The notes: generated from the letters alone by a model not told the origin. 64,000 nt of DNA from Candidatus Nitrosocaldaceae archaeon (GCA_026002835.1 BPGC01000003.1:124001-188000), one strand, 5' to 3'; numbered from the stretch's first letter, positions 45,161-54,683 are shown. A program made the numbers and translations.

Positions 45161-46003
45161 ATGCATGCAATATACGAACGATTGTTAACAAAAATAGCTA
45201 AACATTGGATTGCTGGAAATAGCTTAGAAGATGCTATAGAATCTGTAAAATCTGCAAATAAATTAGGTATTCATGCAATAATTAATTATTTAGGTGAGCA
45301 TATAATTGATAAATCTATAATAGATCATACCGTTGAAGAGTATATAGAAATACTTGATAAAATAGATGAAGAAAAATTGGATTGTAGCATATCTCTAAAA
45401 CCAACACAACTAGGATTAGATATAACCTATGATGAATATTACAAAAATATAAACAAGATATTAGAGTATGCTAATAAAAAATTTGTATGGATTGATATGG
45501 AATCGTATAGCTATTTAGATAGTAGCATAGAAAGTTATCTCCAACTATTGAAAAGTTATGATAATATAGGAATTGCAGTTCAAGCGTATCTTAGGGATAT
45601 TACAGTTTATGTAGCAGAGTTGTTAGATGCTAATGCGTCTATAAGATTGGTAAAAGGCGCTTATAGAGAAGATGCTAATATTGTATTTAAATCTAAAGGT
45701 ATGGTAGATCGGAATTATATAAAGATTATGCAATTATTATTTAAATATGGCAACTATTTTGCTATAGCTACACATGATCAAAAGATAATAGATGAGGCAT
45801 TAAAGTTAAGCAAGATATATAAAACAAGATTTGAATTCCAGATGCTTAAAGGTATTAGAGACGATCTTAAGAAGATTCTTGTTAGCAAAGGCTATTCAGT
45901 TGGAGAATACATACCATATGGCAGTAAAATATTAGAATATTCTCTCAGAAGGATAAAAGAACATCCAACAAATATATTGTTGCTTGTTAGATCTCTAATA
46001 TAA
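45161..46003 (+). CDS. Proline dehydrogenase
   Basis: This 280-residue FAD-dependent TIM-barrel enzyme oxidises proline to 1-pyrroline-5-carboxylate and passes electrons to the quinone pool in relatives. Motifs are SLKPTQLGLDI, VWIDMESYSY, VQAYLRD, IRLVKGAYREDAN, FAIATHDQKII, FEFQMLKGIRDD and the C-terminal YIPYGSKILEYSLRRIKEHPTN. It is the mono-functional short form, with the partner dehydrogenase encoded separately on the other strand at 46228-47787. Confidence 0.92.
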   Translation: MHAIYERLLTKIAKHWIAGNSLEDAIESVKSANKLGIHAIINYLGEHIIDKSIIDHTVEEYIEILDKIDEEKLDCSISLKPTQLGLDITYDEYYKNINKILEYANKKFVWIDMESYSYLDSSIESYLQLLKSYDNIGIAVQAYLRDITVYVAELLDANASIRLVKGAYREDANIVFKSKGMVDRNYIKIMQLLFKYGNYFAIATHDQKIIDEALKLSKIYKTRFEFQMLKGIRDDLKKILVSKGYSVGEYIPYGSKILEYSLRRIKEHPTNILLLVRSLI

Positions 46004-46092
46004 ATAATAATATATTTAAGATATTATAACTATATAAATGAGAAATACAAAAGAATATATACAAGTTTCTTGGAATACTTCTCAAGATAAAT

Positions 46093-46218
46093 ATGCAAAC
46101 AAAAGCATTGCATACATGCATGCATATATGGCGTGTCTATGAATGGTGCTACTGCTGTTCTCATTGCTCATCCTGTTGCTCAAAACATAATTGTAAATGT
46201 TATCACTGTAGACATTAG
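46093..46218 (+). CDS. Candidate Cys/His-rich peptide, 41 aa
   Basis: A short frame between the two proline-catabolism genes begins at the ATG at 46093 (an in-frame ATG also lies at 46120). After MQTKALHTCMHIWRVYEW it has a tail dense in Cys and His, with the pattern CYCCSHCSSCC, then SKHNCKCYHCRH. That is 10 Cys and 6 His in 41 residues, a metallothionein-like composition. No Shine-Dalgarno sequence or clear promoter was seen, and an overlapping frame from 46038 is also open for 34 codons. Treat it as a candidate only. Confidence 0.35.
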   Translation: MQTKALHTCMHIWRVYEWCYCCSHCSSCCSKHNCKCYHCRH

Positions 46219-46227
46219 TAATTACAC

Positions 46228-47787
46228 TCATTTATGTATAGTTCTGCTCTGTTCTCTTAGGAATAACTCTAGATAATATCTTCCTCCAGTTCCTTTACCA
46301 CTTATTCCTGAATACTTCCAACCTACAAACGGCTGTGCTCCTACCATAGCTCCAGTAGTAGCGCTCTTCTCTCTATTTACATATAATACTCCTGCTTGTA
46401 TCTCATCAAAGAACTTATCTACCTCTAGTTTATTATTGCTGAATATACCAGCTGTTAAACCATAGTCTACATTATTTGCTATATTTATTGCATCATCAAA
46501 TCTATCATATTGTATAACTGCTAATATCGGTAAGAATAACTCTTCCTTCAAGAACTCATGATCTTTAGGTAACTTATCTACTATTGTAGGATATACATAA
46601 TATCCATTCAGATCTTCTCTAACCTTTCCTCCATAAAGTATTTTCCCATCTTTAGATGCTATATCTATGCATCTATTATACTTCTCATATGCTTTATTGT
46701 TTATAACTGGTCCAGTAAATGTATCCTTCTCTATAGGATTTCCTACTTTTAGTTTATCTACAAAGTTTATCAATCTATCCATAAATTCATCTTTAATATC
46801 CTTATGAATTATCAATCTAGAACAAGCACTACATTTTTGACCAGAATAGCCAAATGCAGCTCTTGCTACTCCTACTATAGCTTTATCGATATCAGCATCT
46901 TTGCTAACAATACATGCATTCTTGCCTCCCATTTCTGTTATTACTGGTTTTGGTCTTATTTGATTAGCCTTATTGTAGATGCTTATTCCAACATCTCTAG
47001 AGCCAGTAAATACTATTCCATCTATATCTTTGCTAGTTACTAAAGCATCTCCTATAACAGATCCAGAGCCTGTTATTAGATTTATAGCACCATCAATTAC
47101 TCCAGCCTCTTCAAATATCTCTAACAATTTAATTGCACTTATTGGTGTATCACTAGATGGTTTTAATACTACAGTATTTCCAGTTATCAAAGCACCAGTG
47201 CACATACCAGTAGTGATAGCTATAGGGAAGTTGAATGGAGAGATTACAGCGAATACTCCATACGGTCTAAGAACACTATAACTCTCTTCATCTGGATAGC
47301 ATTGGTTCATCTTTTTTATATAACCTTCATTCTCTTCCATTGAATATGCATAATATCTCAGAAAATCTATAGCTTCATCAACATCTGCTATAGCCTCATA
47401 TCTATTCTTTCCATTCTCATATGTTAGTAATGCTGCTAGCTCGTATTTCTTCTTGCTCATTATATTAGCAGCCTTACGCATAATATCTACTCTATCTTTA
47501 TAATCTAATCCACTCCATTCTTTAAATGCATCTTTAGCAGCTTTAATAGCATCTCTAACATGCTCTTCTTTGGCCTTGCTTGCATAGCCTATAACTATCC
47601 TGGTATCTATAGGCGAGATATCAGCAAATACAGAACCAGTAGTTATTCTTTTCCCATTTATCACAAATGGATATGTTTTACCAAATTCTTTATCTATCTT
47701 AATTATAGCATCTTCATATCTTGAATGGAATTCATCTTCTTTCTTATTTAGTATTGCTTTATAGAGAGTCAATTCATTCTCAAACAT
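46228..47787 (-). CDS. 1-pyrroline-5-carboxylate dehydrogenase
   Basis: This 519-residue aldehyde dehydrogenase oxidises the P5C/glutamate-semialdehyde product of proline dehydrogenase to glutamate with NAD+. Motifs: the N-terminal YPFVINGKRI, PFNFPIAITTGMCTGALITGNTVVLKPSSDTP, ITGSGSVIGDALV, VFTGSRDVGISIY, EMGGKNACIVSKDADIDKAI, and the catalytic Cys in FGYSGQKCSACSRLII. The C-terminal FVGWKYSGISGKGTGGRYYLELFLREQSR is typical of P5CDH. It is convergent with the proline dehydrogenase gene, and the two likely work as one pathway. Confidence 0.93.
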   Translation of the reverse strand: MFENELTLYKAILNKKEDEFHSRYEDAIIKIDKEFGKTYPFVINGKRITTGSVFADISPIDTRIVIGYASKAKEEHVRDAIKAAKDAFKEWSGLDYKDRVDIMRKAANIMSKKKYELAALLTYENGKNRYEAIADVDEAIDFLRYYAYSMEENEGYIKKMNQCYPDEESYSVLRPYGVFAVISPFNFPIAITTGMCTGALITGNTVVLKPSSDTPISAIKLLEIFEEAGVIDGAINLITGSGSVIGDALVTSKDIDGIVFTGSRDVGISIYNKANQIRPKPVITEMGGKNACIVSKDADIDKAIVGVARAAFGYSGQKCSACSRLIIHKDIKDEFMDRLINFVDKLKVGNPIEKDTFTGPVINNKAYEKYNRCIDIASKDGKILYGGKVREDLNGYYVYPTIVDKLPKDHEFLKEELFLPILAVIQYDRFDDAINIANNVDYGLTAGIFSNNKLEVDKFFDEIQAGVLYVNREKSATTGAMVGAQPFVGWKYSGISGKGTGGRYYLELFLREQSRTIHK

Positions 47788-47866
47788 ATCATCTATATAA
47801 TCTATTGATCTTAAAAAGTTATAGGTATTAGGATACGCTTAAATAGAAAACGTAAGAAGAGTTCTT

Positions 47867-48199
47867 ATGAAGAGCATAGAAGCCATAGTTAGAGTTGAGA
47901 AAGTTAATGATGTTAGAGATGCTTTATTAAAGAATGGCTTTACCGCTATGTCATTAGGTACAGTAGTTGGTAGAGGTGAGCAAAAAGAGAGAAAATATGA
48001 TCAAGCTTTAGGCACAGAGGTCACATATGATCTATTTGCAAGGACGTATATATTGATGCTTGTTGAAGATAATAAAGTTGATGAAGCTATAAAGATAATA
48101 GAGGAGAGCGCAAAAACTGGAACTGAAGGAGATGGAGTAATATTTGTCAGACCAGTAGAAAAAGCAATTAAGATAAGAACTGGTGAAGAGTTATCTTAA
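47867..48199 (+). CDS. PII family nitrogen regulator
   Basis: This 110-residue trimeric signal protein reads 2-oxoglutarate and ATP/ADP. The start MKSIEAIVRVEKVNDVRDALLKNGFTAMSL and the T-loop region GRGEQKERKYDQALGTEVTYDL are typical, and the C-terminal TGTEGDGVIFVRPVEKAIKIRTGE carries the nucleotide-binding end. The tyrosine uridylylated in E. coli GlnB (in ELYRGAEY) is not conserved here, so regulation would be by effector binding only. No ammonium transporter gene is adjacent. It diverges from P5C dehydrogenase. Confidence 0.92.
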   Translation: MKSIEAIVRVEKVNDVRDALLKNGFTAMSLGTVVGRGEQKERKYDQALGTEVTYDLFARTYILMLVEDNKVDEAIKIIEESAKTGTEGDGVIFVRPVEKAIKIRTGEELS

Positions 48200-48351
48200 C
48201 CTAATTTTTATAATAATATTGTTAATATTGCGAGACTATATAGTAATGCTATGATATATCAATATCATATAGAACTAAATATTCTTTTAGAATATATCTT
48301 AGGAAACCTCATTGTTTGACAGATAATATTAATAATATGCAAAAACTTGTG

Positions 48352-48600
48352 TCAAATTATACCGTTCTCTAATATCCTTTTTATCTCATCTATCATATTT
48401 GCATTTAATGATACATGCAACCCATAACTTGTTGGTTTTTACTATCAATCCTTTTCTAACTAAACTCTTTACAGCATCATCGATATCCCCTCTGCATACT
48501 TGAACTCCTTTCTTTAGATTCTCAATATCTGTTTGCCTTGTTCCTATTATTTTTCCTAAATACACCTTAGTATATACTTCTCTGTATTAGTTATATCCAT
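48352..48600 (-). pseudogene. Frameshifted small winged-helix-like gene
   Basis: From an ATG at 48600 the frame reads MDITNTEKYI and is then disrupted. The -1/+1 frame continues KVYLGKIIGTRQTDIENL, KKGVQVCRGDIDDAVKSLVR and KGLIVKTNK. A second shift leads into YGLHVSLNANMIDEIKRILE and a stop at 48352. Joined, the pieces give a coherent protein of about 80 residues with a winged-helix look. Two frameshifts make it nonfunctional as read. Confidence 0.6.
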
Positions 48601-48688
48601 CAAATATAAGCATTTAATAATATAAAAATATAGTCATTTATGTCTATATATTAAGATATCTATATATACACATGCATACATTATTCAT

Positions 48689-49011
48689 ATGAAATCTATC
48701 ACTAAAGAGGATAAGGCATTAGAGAACGCTCCATTAGAGATATTGTTTGCCAATAATGCTACTGCTAAGATATTGGACTCTAATAACATATCAAGAATGG
48801 GATTATTCAATATCAGATATAGCAAGATATTCTGGAGTATCTGTAAAGAGTATTGAGAGAATTACCAAAGTTATTGCATTATGAATTGGTAAAAGAGACT
48901 AGAAGAGTGGGAAAGGCTAAGATGTATAGATTTAATAAAGAAGCAAAGATAGCAGAGTTGCTTGAGAAGTTTGTAGAGTTAGCAGATAAAGATGTAAAAG
49001 ATATAGTATAA
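48689..49011 (+). pseudogene. Frameshifted helix-turn-helix regulator gene
   Basis: The frame opens at an ATG at 48689 with MKSITKEDKALENAPLEILF and ANNATAKILD, then breaks. A shifted frame gives YQEWDYSISDIARYSGVSVK and SIERITKVIAL before a stop. A second shift yields HYELVKETRRVGKAKMYRFN, KEAKIAELLEKFVELA and a stop at 49011. Joined, this is a typical archaeal winged-helix regulator (DIARYSGVSVKSIERI as helix-turn-helix, TRRVGKAKMYRF as wing). Two frameshifts mark it as decayed. Together with the preceding pseudogene it fills the otherwise gene-less 48,200-49,165 stretch. Confidence 0.65.
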
Positions 49012-49165
49012 GGTTCTAGCATACATAAATACACATGGTAACAATATATTGTTATTATGTGAATCTAGTAGCCTCTATTATCATAGTTCTAAAAATTGCA
49101 AAGAATAACATTTATTGCTATTTATAGAATATCATTGTCTCACATTAAATTATCAATAATTAAAT

Positions 49166-50287
49166 ATGCCATCAACTGCATCTTCTGTATTGAGTAGTAA
49201 AGATGAACATATATTCAGTAAAGAAGGTTTGATGAGTACACATGCTGGAAGAGATATAATGAAACAAGCTATGTTCAAGAGTAAGGCGTATAAACAGTTT
49301 CAATACTATAAAGAGTATTCTGAAGATGATATTAGTAAGTTTATAGAACGATTCACTACTCAACTCTACGATTATATTCGTAATGACAAAAATCCTAAAG
49401 ATACATTAGATGAATTTGTTAAAGAAGTAGGTTCAGAAGAGTTATCGTTAGAAGAAGATAAGATAGCAGTAATAAAAGAGAGATTATCTGATATCAATAC
49501 ATTAAGAGATAGAGTATATAGGATAATCAACTCAAATTTTGTAAAGATGACTTTACCAGTATTTACAGCCTTGTTAGATGGAGCAGATAAATACTACTCA
49601 TTAAATCTAAGTAAAGAAGATAAGAATGATCTAATAGACGGTCATATAATAGCAATTGATCTAAGTGAACCAATGGACAGGATCATAGATAAAGATGAAG
49701 ATCTGGAATATCTTGATGATTATAGATTAATGAATCCATATATATTGAAGATTGCACGAGATAAGATTGGTAAATTTGGAGATCAAGTACTTGAAACATT
49801 CGAGAATGGTTTCAAGGATGCTAGAGAAGGTCAATATATAGACTATATCATGAAGAAGAATAGAAAGATCAACTATGAACTAATGGATGTGTGTTACAAG
49901 AAATATAGAGCGATCATGGGAACTGCTGGAAAGAATATGGCATTAGCAAGAGAACCATTAGGTGAGATATTTTATTATGGAATGGCAAAGGCTGGAGAAT
50001 CGGTAGGTTGTGGAAATGAGTTAGAAGATTCATTGAAGAATAAGAGTATAAAGATACCATCATGGCCATTATATTATCTCTCATTGACAGATGATATAAA
50101 AGAAGCGTTGGATCTAACATTACGGAAATCTGATCTGTATCTAGAAGAAGCAAAGCTAGCATTGGATATGCTACCAGATAGATTTGATACAAAACCATTT
50201 ATCGAGTTCTTATTCCTAACAGTCAAGCATTATAACCAGTATTGGTATAATAAAGCAGTAAAAGATTTGGATAAATTTAAACTGTAA
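49166..50287 (+). CDS. Conserved-looking hypothetical protein, 373 aa
   Basis: I do not recognise this protein. It is soluble, acidic and predicted almost entirely helical, without signal peptide, membrane helix or Cys cluster. Regions worth noting: SKFIERFTTQLYDYIRNDKN near the N-terminus, IDGHIIAIDLSEPMDRIIDKDEDLEYLDDYRL in the middle, and REPLGEIFYYGMAKAGESVGCGNELEDSL. It is 38 bases upstream of rfcL in the same direction, but no functional link is evident. Confidence 0.7.
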   Translation: MPSTASSVLSSKDEHIFSKEGLMSTHAGRDIMKQAMFKSKAYKQFQYYKEYSEDDISKFIERFTTQLYDYIRNDKNPKDTLDEFVKEVGSEELSLEEDKIAVIKERLSDINTLRDRVYRIINSNFVKMTLPVFTALLDGADKYYSLNLSKEDKNDLIDGHIIAIDLSEPMDRIIDKDEDLEYLDDYRLMNPYILKIARDKIGKFGDQVLETFENGFKDAREGQYIDYIMKKNRKINYELMDVCYKKYRAIMGTAGKNMALAREPLGEIFYYGMAKAGESVGCGNELEDSLKNKSIKIPSWPLYYLSLTDDIKEALDLTLRKSDLYLEEAKLALDMLPDRFDTKPFIEFLFLTVKHYNQYWYNKAVKDLDKFKL

Positions 50288-50325
50288 TGCAATTGTTTTT
50301 ATTATTCTATATATAAGAATAGCAT

Positions 50326-51537
50326 GTGTGGAGTAGTAAATATAGACCAACAAGAGTTGAAGAGATGGTAGGCAATGAGGATGCTAGAATAGAATTTGTC
50401 GAATGGTTATTATCATGGAAGATTGGAACAAAGCCTATCTTGCTTATAGGTCCTCCAGGAGTAGGGAAAACTACGTTAGTTAAAGCAGCAGCAAGACAAT
50501 TCGGATTTGATCTTATTGAGCTCAATGCTAGTGATAGTAGAACAAAAGATAAGTTAGAAAGTATAATAAATCCATTAATAAAGAATGCTAGTCTATTAAA
50601 CAAAAATGTATTATTGTTTTTGGATGAGATCGATGGAATTCATGGTAATGCAGATAGAGGAGGATTATCAAGCATATTAGCATTTGCCAAAGTATCTAAC
50701 ATACCAATTGTTATGGCTGCTAACAAAGAAGAAGATCCTATAATCAAAGAGTTGAACAAGGTTTGTAAAATTATAAAATTTAAACATATACCTCCGAGAT
50801 TATTATTATTATATCTTGATCATATACTTGATAAAGAGAATGCAACTTTAGATATAGGAACCAAGATCAATATAATTAGGACTAGTAATGGAGATCTTAG
50901 GAGCATATTAAATTCAGCTAGTTCTAGCGTGTTATTGGGTTCAAAAGGAGCAGAGCATCTAGGAGGTAAAGTTGAGATCTCAATAGCAATAAATAGATTC
51001 TTTAATGCTAAAGATGTTAAAGAAGCGATAGAAGCATTAAGAAGTGCTGAAGGCTTTTATTATGATCCTAGGTTTGGCTATACACAAGAGATAAGACGTT
51101 TAGATAAATTATCGGCATTATTCTCTAGTATTATAAATGCTAGTAAAGATATAGATGAACTTGCTGAACTATTGAATGCTTTATCATACATAGATACACT
51201 GATTGGTAGAATGAGTAATACAAGAGAATGGAGATTGTTAAGATATATAGATCCTTTATTGGCAAATATGTTGTTTAATTATACTCGAGGTTTGAGTTAT
51301 CATCAATATGATCTACCATTCATAGTAATTAATAGGATATTCAGAGATGGAAGAGCTATTAACAAACTAGTAGCAGAACTTACTAACAGATTACATCTAT
51401 CAAAACAAGAGATAGCATTATACTATCTGCCGTATCTATTATTGATAATAAAAGGTAGAGTTAAAGAGTTTTTAGAAGAAAATTATATAGATACATCTAT
51501 AGCATCGAGTATAGAGAAGGAGATTGATAGGCTATGA
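50326..51537 (+). CDS. rfcL: Replication factor C large subunit
   Basis: This AAA+ clamp-loader subunit opens PCNA and loads it on primed DNA. The protein is 403 residues. It starts MWSSKYRPTRVEEMVGNEDAR, with Walker A GPPGVGKTT (42-50), Walker B LLFLDEIDGIHG (about 100-111), and the sensor-1/arginine region MAANKEEDPIIKEL. The initiator is a GTG at 50326; the ATG two bases earlier is out of frame. Its stop overlaps the next gene (ATGA), so it is translationally coupled to the small Cys-rich protein downstream. Confidence 0.95.
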   Translation: MWSSKYRPTRVEEMVGNEDARIEFVEWLLSWKIGTKPILLIGPPGVGKTTLVKAAARQFGFDLIELNASDSRTKDKLESIINPLIKNASLLNKNVLLFLDEIDGIHGNADRGGLSSILAFAKVSNIPIVMAANKEEDPIIKELNKVCKIIKFKHIPPRLLLLYLDHILDKENATLDIGTKINIIRTSNGDLRSILNSASSSVLLGSKGAEHLGGKVEISIAINRFFNAKDVKEAIEALRSAEGFYYDPRFGYTQEIRRLDKLSALFSSIINASKDIDELAELLNALSYIDTLIGRMSNTREWRLLRYIDPLLANMLFNYTRGLSYHQYDLPFIVINRIFRDGRAINKLVAELTNRLHLSKQEIALYYLPYLLLIIKGRVKEFLEENYIDTSIASSIEKEIDRL

Positions 51538-51905
51538 TCAAACTCAGTAAAGGGATCCCTTTCAGACTTCCTAGAGTTGGTTCTGATGTATTTGCTAAAC
51601 TTATGAGAGCAAAGTTGAAGTATGATAGTAAGAAAGGTATGTTTGAAATTACTGATAACACAAATCTGCAATTAGTTTTATCAATATTAAATCAAGCATT
51701 GAATGATGAAGTGATATTAGAATTACAATGTATATTATGTTTAAAAAGTGCTGGTTGCAGCGAGTGTGAATATGCAGATATATGTGATAGAAGCAATGTA
51801 TCTAGTCTATGTATATGCAAAGAATGTTTGAATAAACCTGATGCTTATGAGCAATATAAGGAAGTATTACAGCAAAGATTAAAATTTGATAAGAAGATAA
51901 AGTAA
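51534..51905 (+). CDS. Small protein with Cys-rich C-terminus, 123 aa
   Basis: I do not recognise a named family. The N-terminal 65 residues look like a small alpha/beta unit (IPFRLPRVGSDVFAKLMRAKLKYDSKKGMFEITDNTN). The C-terminal part holds eight cysteines (CILC, CSEC, CDR, CICKEC), arranged as in an iron-sulfur or double zinc site. It overlaps rfcL at its start and precedes a coiled-coil gene by 3 bases, so three genes form a unit. This suggests a link to DNA replication or repair, but only by context. Confidence 0.75.
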   Translation: MIKLSKGIPFRLPRVGSDVFAKLMRAKLKYDSKKGMFEITDNTNLQLVLSILNQALNDEVILELQCILCLKSAGCSECEYADICDRSNVSSLCICKECLNKPDAYEQYKEVLQQRLKFDKKIK

Positions 51906-51908
51906 AGC

Positions 51909-52115
51909 ATGGCTACTCTATATGAAGAGAATATAAGAAGAATGCTTAATGAGAAGAGAGCTATCCTTAAAAAATTGTTAGAAGATGAAGAGGCTAATAA
52001 AGAAGAGATAGAAAAGATAGAAGAAGAGATATTAGCATTAGAAAGACTGTATGAGAACTATGCTAATAGCATGGGAGCTTTTAGAAGGGTAAAAGGCTCT
52101 AGGATGACTCACTAA
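51909..52115 (+). CDS. Small coiled-coil protein, 68 aa
   Basis: The protein is almost all helix with Lys/Glu-rich heptads (EENIRRMLNEKRAILKKLLEDEEANKEEIEKIEEEILALERLYENY), then a basic tail (FRRVKGSRMTH). It could dimerise or bind a partner through a helical hairpin. It begins 3 bases after the preceding Cys-rich gene, as the last member of the rfcL unit. The function is unknown. Confidence 0.7.
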   Translation: MATLYEENIRRMLNEKRAILKKLLEDEEANKEEIEKIEEEILALERLYENYANSMGAFRRVKGSRMTH

Positions 52116-52271
52116 TATTATTTAATAAATTATAACAAACTGGTTAAATAAAATCGATTTATCATATAAATAATCTAGTTATAAAAGTATACCAACTATC
52201 TAATACAATTATAATAGTTAGTCTTTCTCGATAAAAGGATATATACTAATACTATGTAATCTCTTAGGAGT

Positions 52272-53090
52272 ATGAAAGTCAAGAATTATGCAGCGTACGG
52301 AATGGTATTAGCACTAGTAGCATCACTAATTGTAGCCACACCAGCAAAGATATATGCACAAGAAGTATTAGTAGTAAATACTGATAAAGCAAAATATATG
52401 ACTGGCGAAACAGTAAGAGTTACTGGACAGGTTCCAAGTATACAAGTAGGATTACCAATAACTATACAAGTTATCAATGAGAATGGTGCTAGATTCAATC
52501 TAGATCAGATATTTCCAAATGAGGATGGTAGTTTTTCATGGGAGTTCAAGTTGACTGGTAGCGAGGCTAGGCTTGGTCCAAGTGGCACATGGACTGTTAA
52601 AGTAGCATATGGAGATCTACAAGCAGAGACAACATTTGAGTTTGAGGCAGTAACAGCTCCAGCAGGTTTGGTAGTTGAGATCGATGGAGAACAATATACA
52701 ATAGATGCTGAACTAACAAATGGTAGGATAACTAATGTTATAGCAGAACCAAGTATAGCAACTCTAACATTAGAAGTTAGCATGAACGATGATGGAAAGC
52801 TAACAGTAACTTTACCAAGGACATTCTTAGATTCATTAACTGAAGGATGTTCTGGTGATGATGATACATTTGTAGTATTATTAGATGATCAGACAGAATT
52901 CCCAGAAGAATCAAAGGCAGATGGTACTAGAACTATAACAATCGATGTTCCAGTAGGAACTACTGAGATATCAATAGTAGGAACTTGCATGGTTCCAGAG
53001 TTTGGAGTAATTGCAGCATTAATACTAGCAGCATCAGTAGGAGCTATAATAGTAGCAACTAGAAGGAATATAATAAACCTAAGATATTAA
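52272..53090 (+). CDS. Secreted surface protein with PEFG-CTERM sorting tail
   Basis: The protein is 272 residues. The N-terminal signal peptide (MKVKNYAAYGMVLALVASLIVATPAKIYAQE) is followed by a beta-sandwich-like domain beginning VNTDKAKYMTGETVRVTGQV, which resembles the MG2-like repeats of many archaeal surface proteins. The end VPEFGVIAALILAASVGAIIVATRR is the PEFG-CTERM tripartite signal (motif, hydrophobic helix, basic tail) seen in Thaumarchaeota and thought to be cut by an archaeosortase. A TATA-like GGATATATAC lies about 30 bases before the ATG. Confidence 0.88.
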   Translation: MKVKNYAAYGMVLALVASLIVATPAKIYAQEVLVVNTDKAKYMTGETVRVTGQVPSIQVGLPITIQVINENGARFNLDQIFPNEDGSFSWEFKLTGSEARLGPSGTWTVKVAYGDLQAETTFEFEAVTAPAGLVVEIDGEQYTIDAELTNGRITNVIAEPSIATLTLEVSMNDDGKLTVTLPRTFLDSLTEGCSGDDDTFVVLLDDQTEFPEESKADGTRTITIDVPVGTTEISIVGTCMVPEFGVIAALILAASVGAIIVATRRNIINLRY

Positions 53091-53132
53091 ACCCAACAAA
53101 TTATTTTATTATTTTAAAAAAGATTTTAATTA

Positions 53133-54683
53133 TTAGACTGATACAGTCATAGTTCTGTTTGTATATCTGCTAATTATATCCTCTGGCAACTGTCCAAACA
53201 ATTCTCTGCATAATCCTTTAAGATATCTCATTATAGCCCATGTTCCAGCTTTTATAAGCATAGTCATGAATACCTTCATCATTGGTCCATAAGTTTTGTT
53301 TCTAACTATTATGGGTATTATATCATTTATTACTTGCAGATTATGCTCCCAACATCTCCAGAACAATGTAAACTGTGCTTCGTTAAGATTAGCAAAATGC
53401 ATTGAGTTCTTCTCACTAAAGTCTTGGTATAGTAATGGTGCTATCAATCCTTTCATCTTCCATGATGAGAGATCTTCAACCAGATCTATTGTATATTGTG
53501 TATCTTCAATAGTCTCATCTGGCCAACCTACAATCAATGTCAATGCAGGGAACCAGTAATTCTTATTCAATATCTTACATCCTTCTCTAACTACTTGGCC
53601 CCATTCTTCTGGTTGGAATGGTTTTGTCTTCATTCCTAAGTGTTTCTTAGCCAACCTTGGTGATACAGACTCTACACCAAGATTTGTTGCTAGCCAACGA
53701 TCATTACTCATACCATTAATCCTAGACAATTCCTCTATAAGATCTGGAGCAGCAGCAACTGCAGATAATGTCATATGAGTAGTTCCTACAAATTTAGCGC
53801 CTAGCGACTTTAATCCAGACCATAACTCTACTAATGCATCCTTATTTGGAATAAAGTTCTTGTTTGTGCAGCCATATAATAACATCTCATCTGATTGTAG
53901 CCATATAGAATCAAATCCATAATCTAGATTTATCTTTGCTTCTCTTTGCAATCTTTCTAATGGAAAATCTTTCTTGCTTCTCTTGTTAACATCGCAAAAG
54001 TCGCAGCCTCTTCCACAGCCTCGCATAGCTTCAATTAATGAGTTTACAGTAGGTCCTTGGATCTCTGGTATATTATCTATACTTCTAACGAATGTATGGA
54101 GTAATGGTGGTATATCTCCTTTCTCAGCATCTTGGAATAGATCTAATGCTACCTCATCTGCCTCACCAATAACTACAGTATCTATACCATGAATTCTCAT
54201 CCTATCTGGCTTTGCTAACTCCCATGCTCCGTTTCCTCCTACCAATACCTTGAAATTATACCTCTTCTTCAACTGTATTATCTTTGCGCACATCCTCTTG
54301 AACTTCATTGCTATGTATGATAATTTCTCTGGTGACATAGTAGTTGTTACTGGAGCCATGCCTAATGGATCCATCACATTTATCCCAACTACTTTAGTAT
54401 CTTCTCCTATACATTTCTCTAGCATATCGGGATTTGCTATGAAGATATCTTCTCTCTTATATCCTCGAAGTAATGCTCCTTCTACTCTCCTTAAACCGCA
54501 TTGTGCTACCTTTGCTTCACCAGTATTCGGATCCGTTTCTACTGGAGGACAGAATACTTTATCGAATACCCATTCTGGAACTAGTTCATATGGGCCACAG
54601 GCTATAAAACCATAAAGAAAGTTACCTCTATAATTTGTCATAAGGCTACGATCAGCGGTTAATACTATCTTCTTCCCAGCCAT
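53133..54683 (-). CDS. B12-binding-type radical SAM protein, 516 aa
   Basis: The N-terminal ~190 residues are a cobalamin-binding-like Rossmann region (KVVGINVMDPLGM, KVLVGGNGAWELA, GIDTVVIGEADEVALDLF). The radical SAM cluster motif is RGCGRGCDFCDVNKRS (CxxxCxxC, about residues 223-230), followed by a TIM-barrel half (FDSIWLQSDEMLLYG). The C-terminal part is helical. Relatives methylate or rearrange unactivated carbons; the substrate is unknown. It is a single gene between the PEFG protein and DUF763, with about 70 bases to its neighbour. Confidence 0.8.
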   Translation of the reverse strand: MAGKKIVLTADRSLMTNYRGNFLYGFIACGPYELVPEWVFDKVFCPPVETDPNTGEAKVAQCGLRRVEGALLRGYKREDIFIANPDMLEKCIGEDTKVVGINVMDPLGMAPVTTTMSPEKLSYIAMKFKRMCAKIIQLKKRYNFKVLVGGNGAWELAKPDRMRIHGIDTVVIGEADEVALDLFQDAEKGDIPPLLHTFVRSIDNIPEIQGPTVNSLIEAMRGCGRGCDFCDVNKRSKKDFPLERLQREAKINLDYGFDSIWLQSDEMLLYGCTNKNFIPNKDALVELWSGLKSLGAKFVGTTHMTLSAVAAAPDLIEELSRINGMSNDRWLATNLGVESVSPRLAKKHLGMKTKPFQPEEWGQVVREGCKILNKNYWFPALTLIVGWPDETIEDTQYTIDLVEDLSSWKMKGLIAPLLYQDFSEKNSMHFANLNEAQFTLFWRCWEHNLQVINDIIPIIVRNKTYGPMMKVFMTMLIKAGTWAIMRYLKGLCRELFGQLPEDIISRYTNRTMTVSV

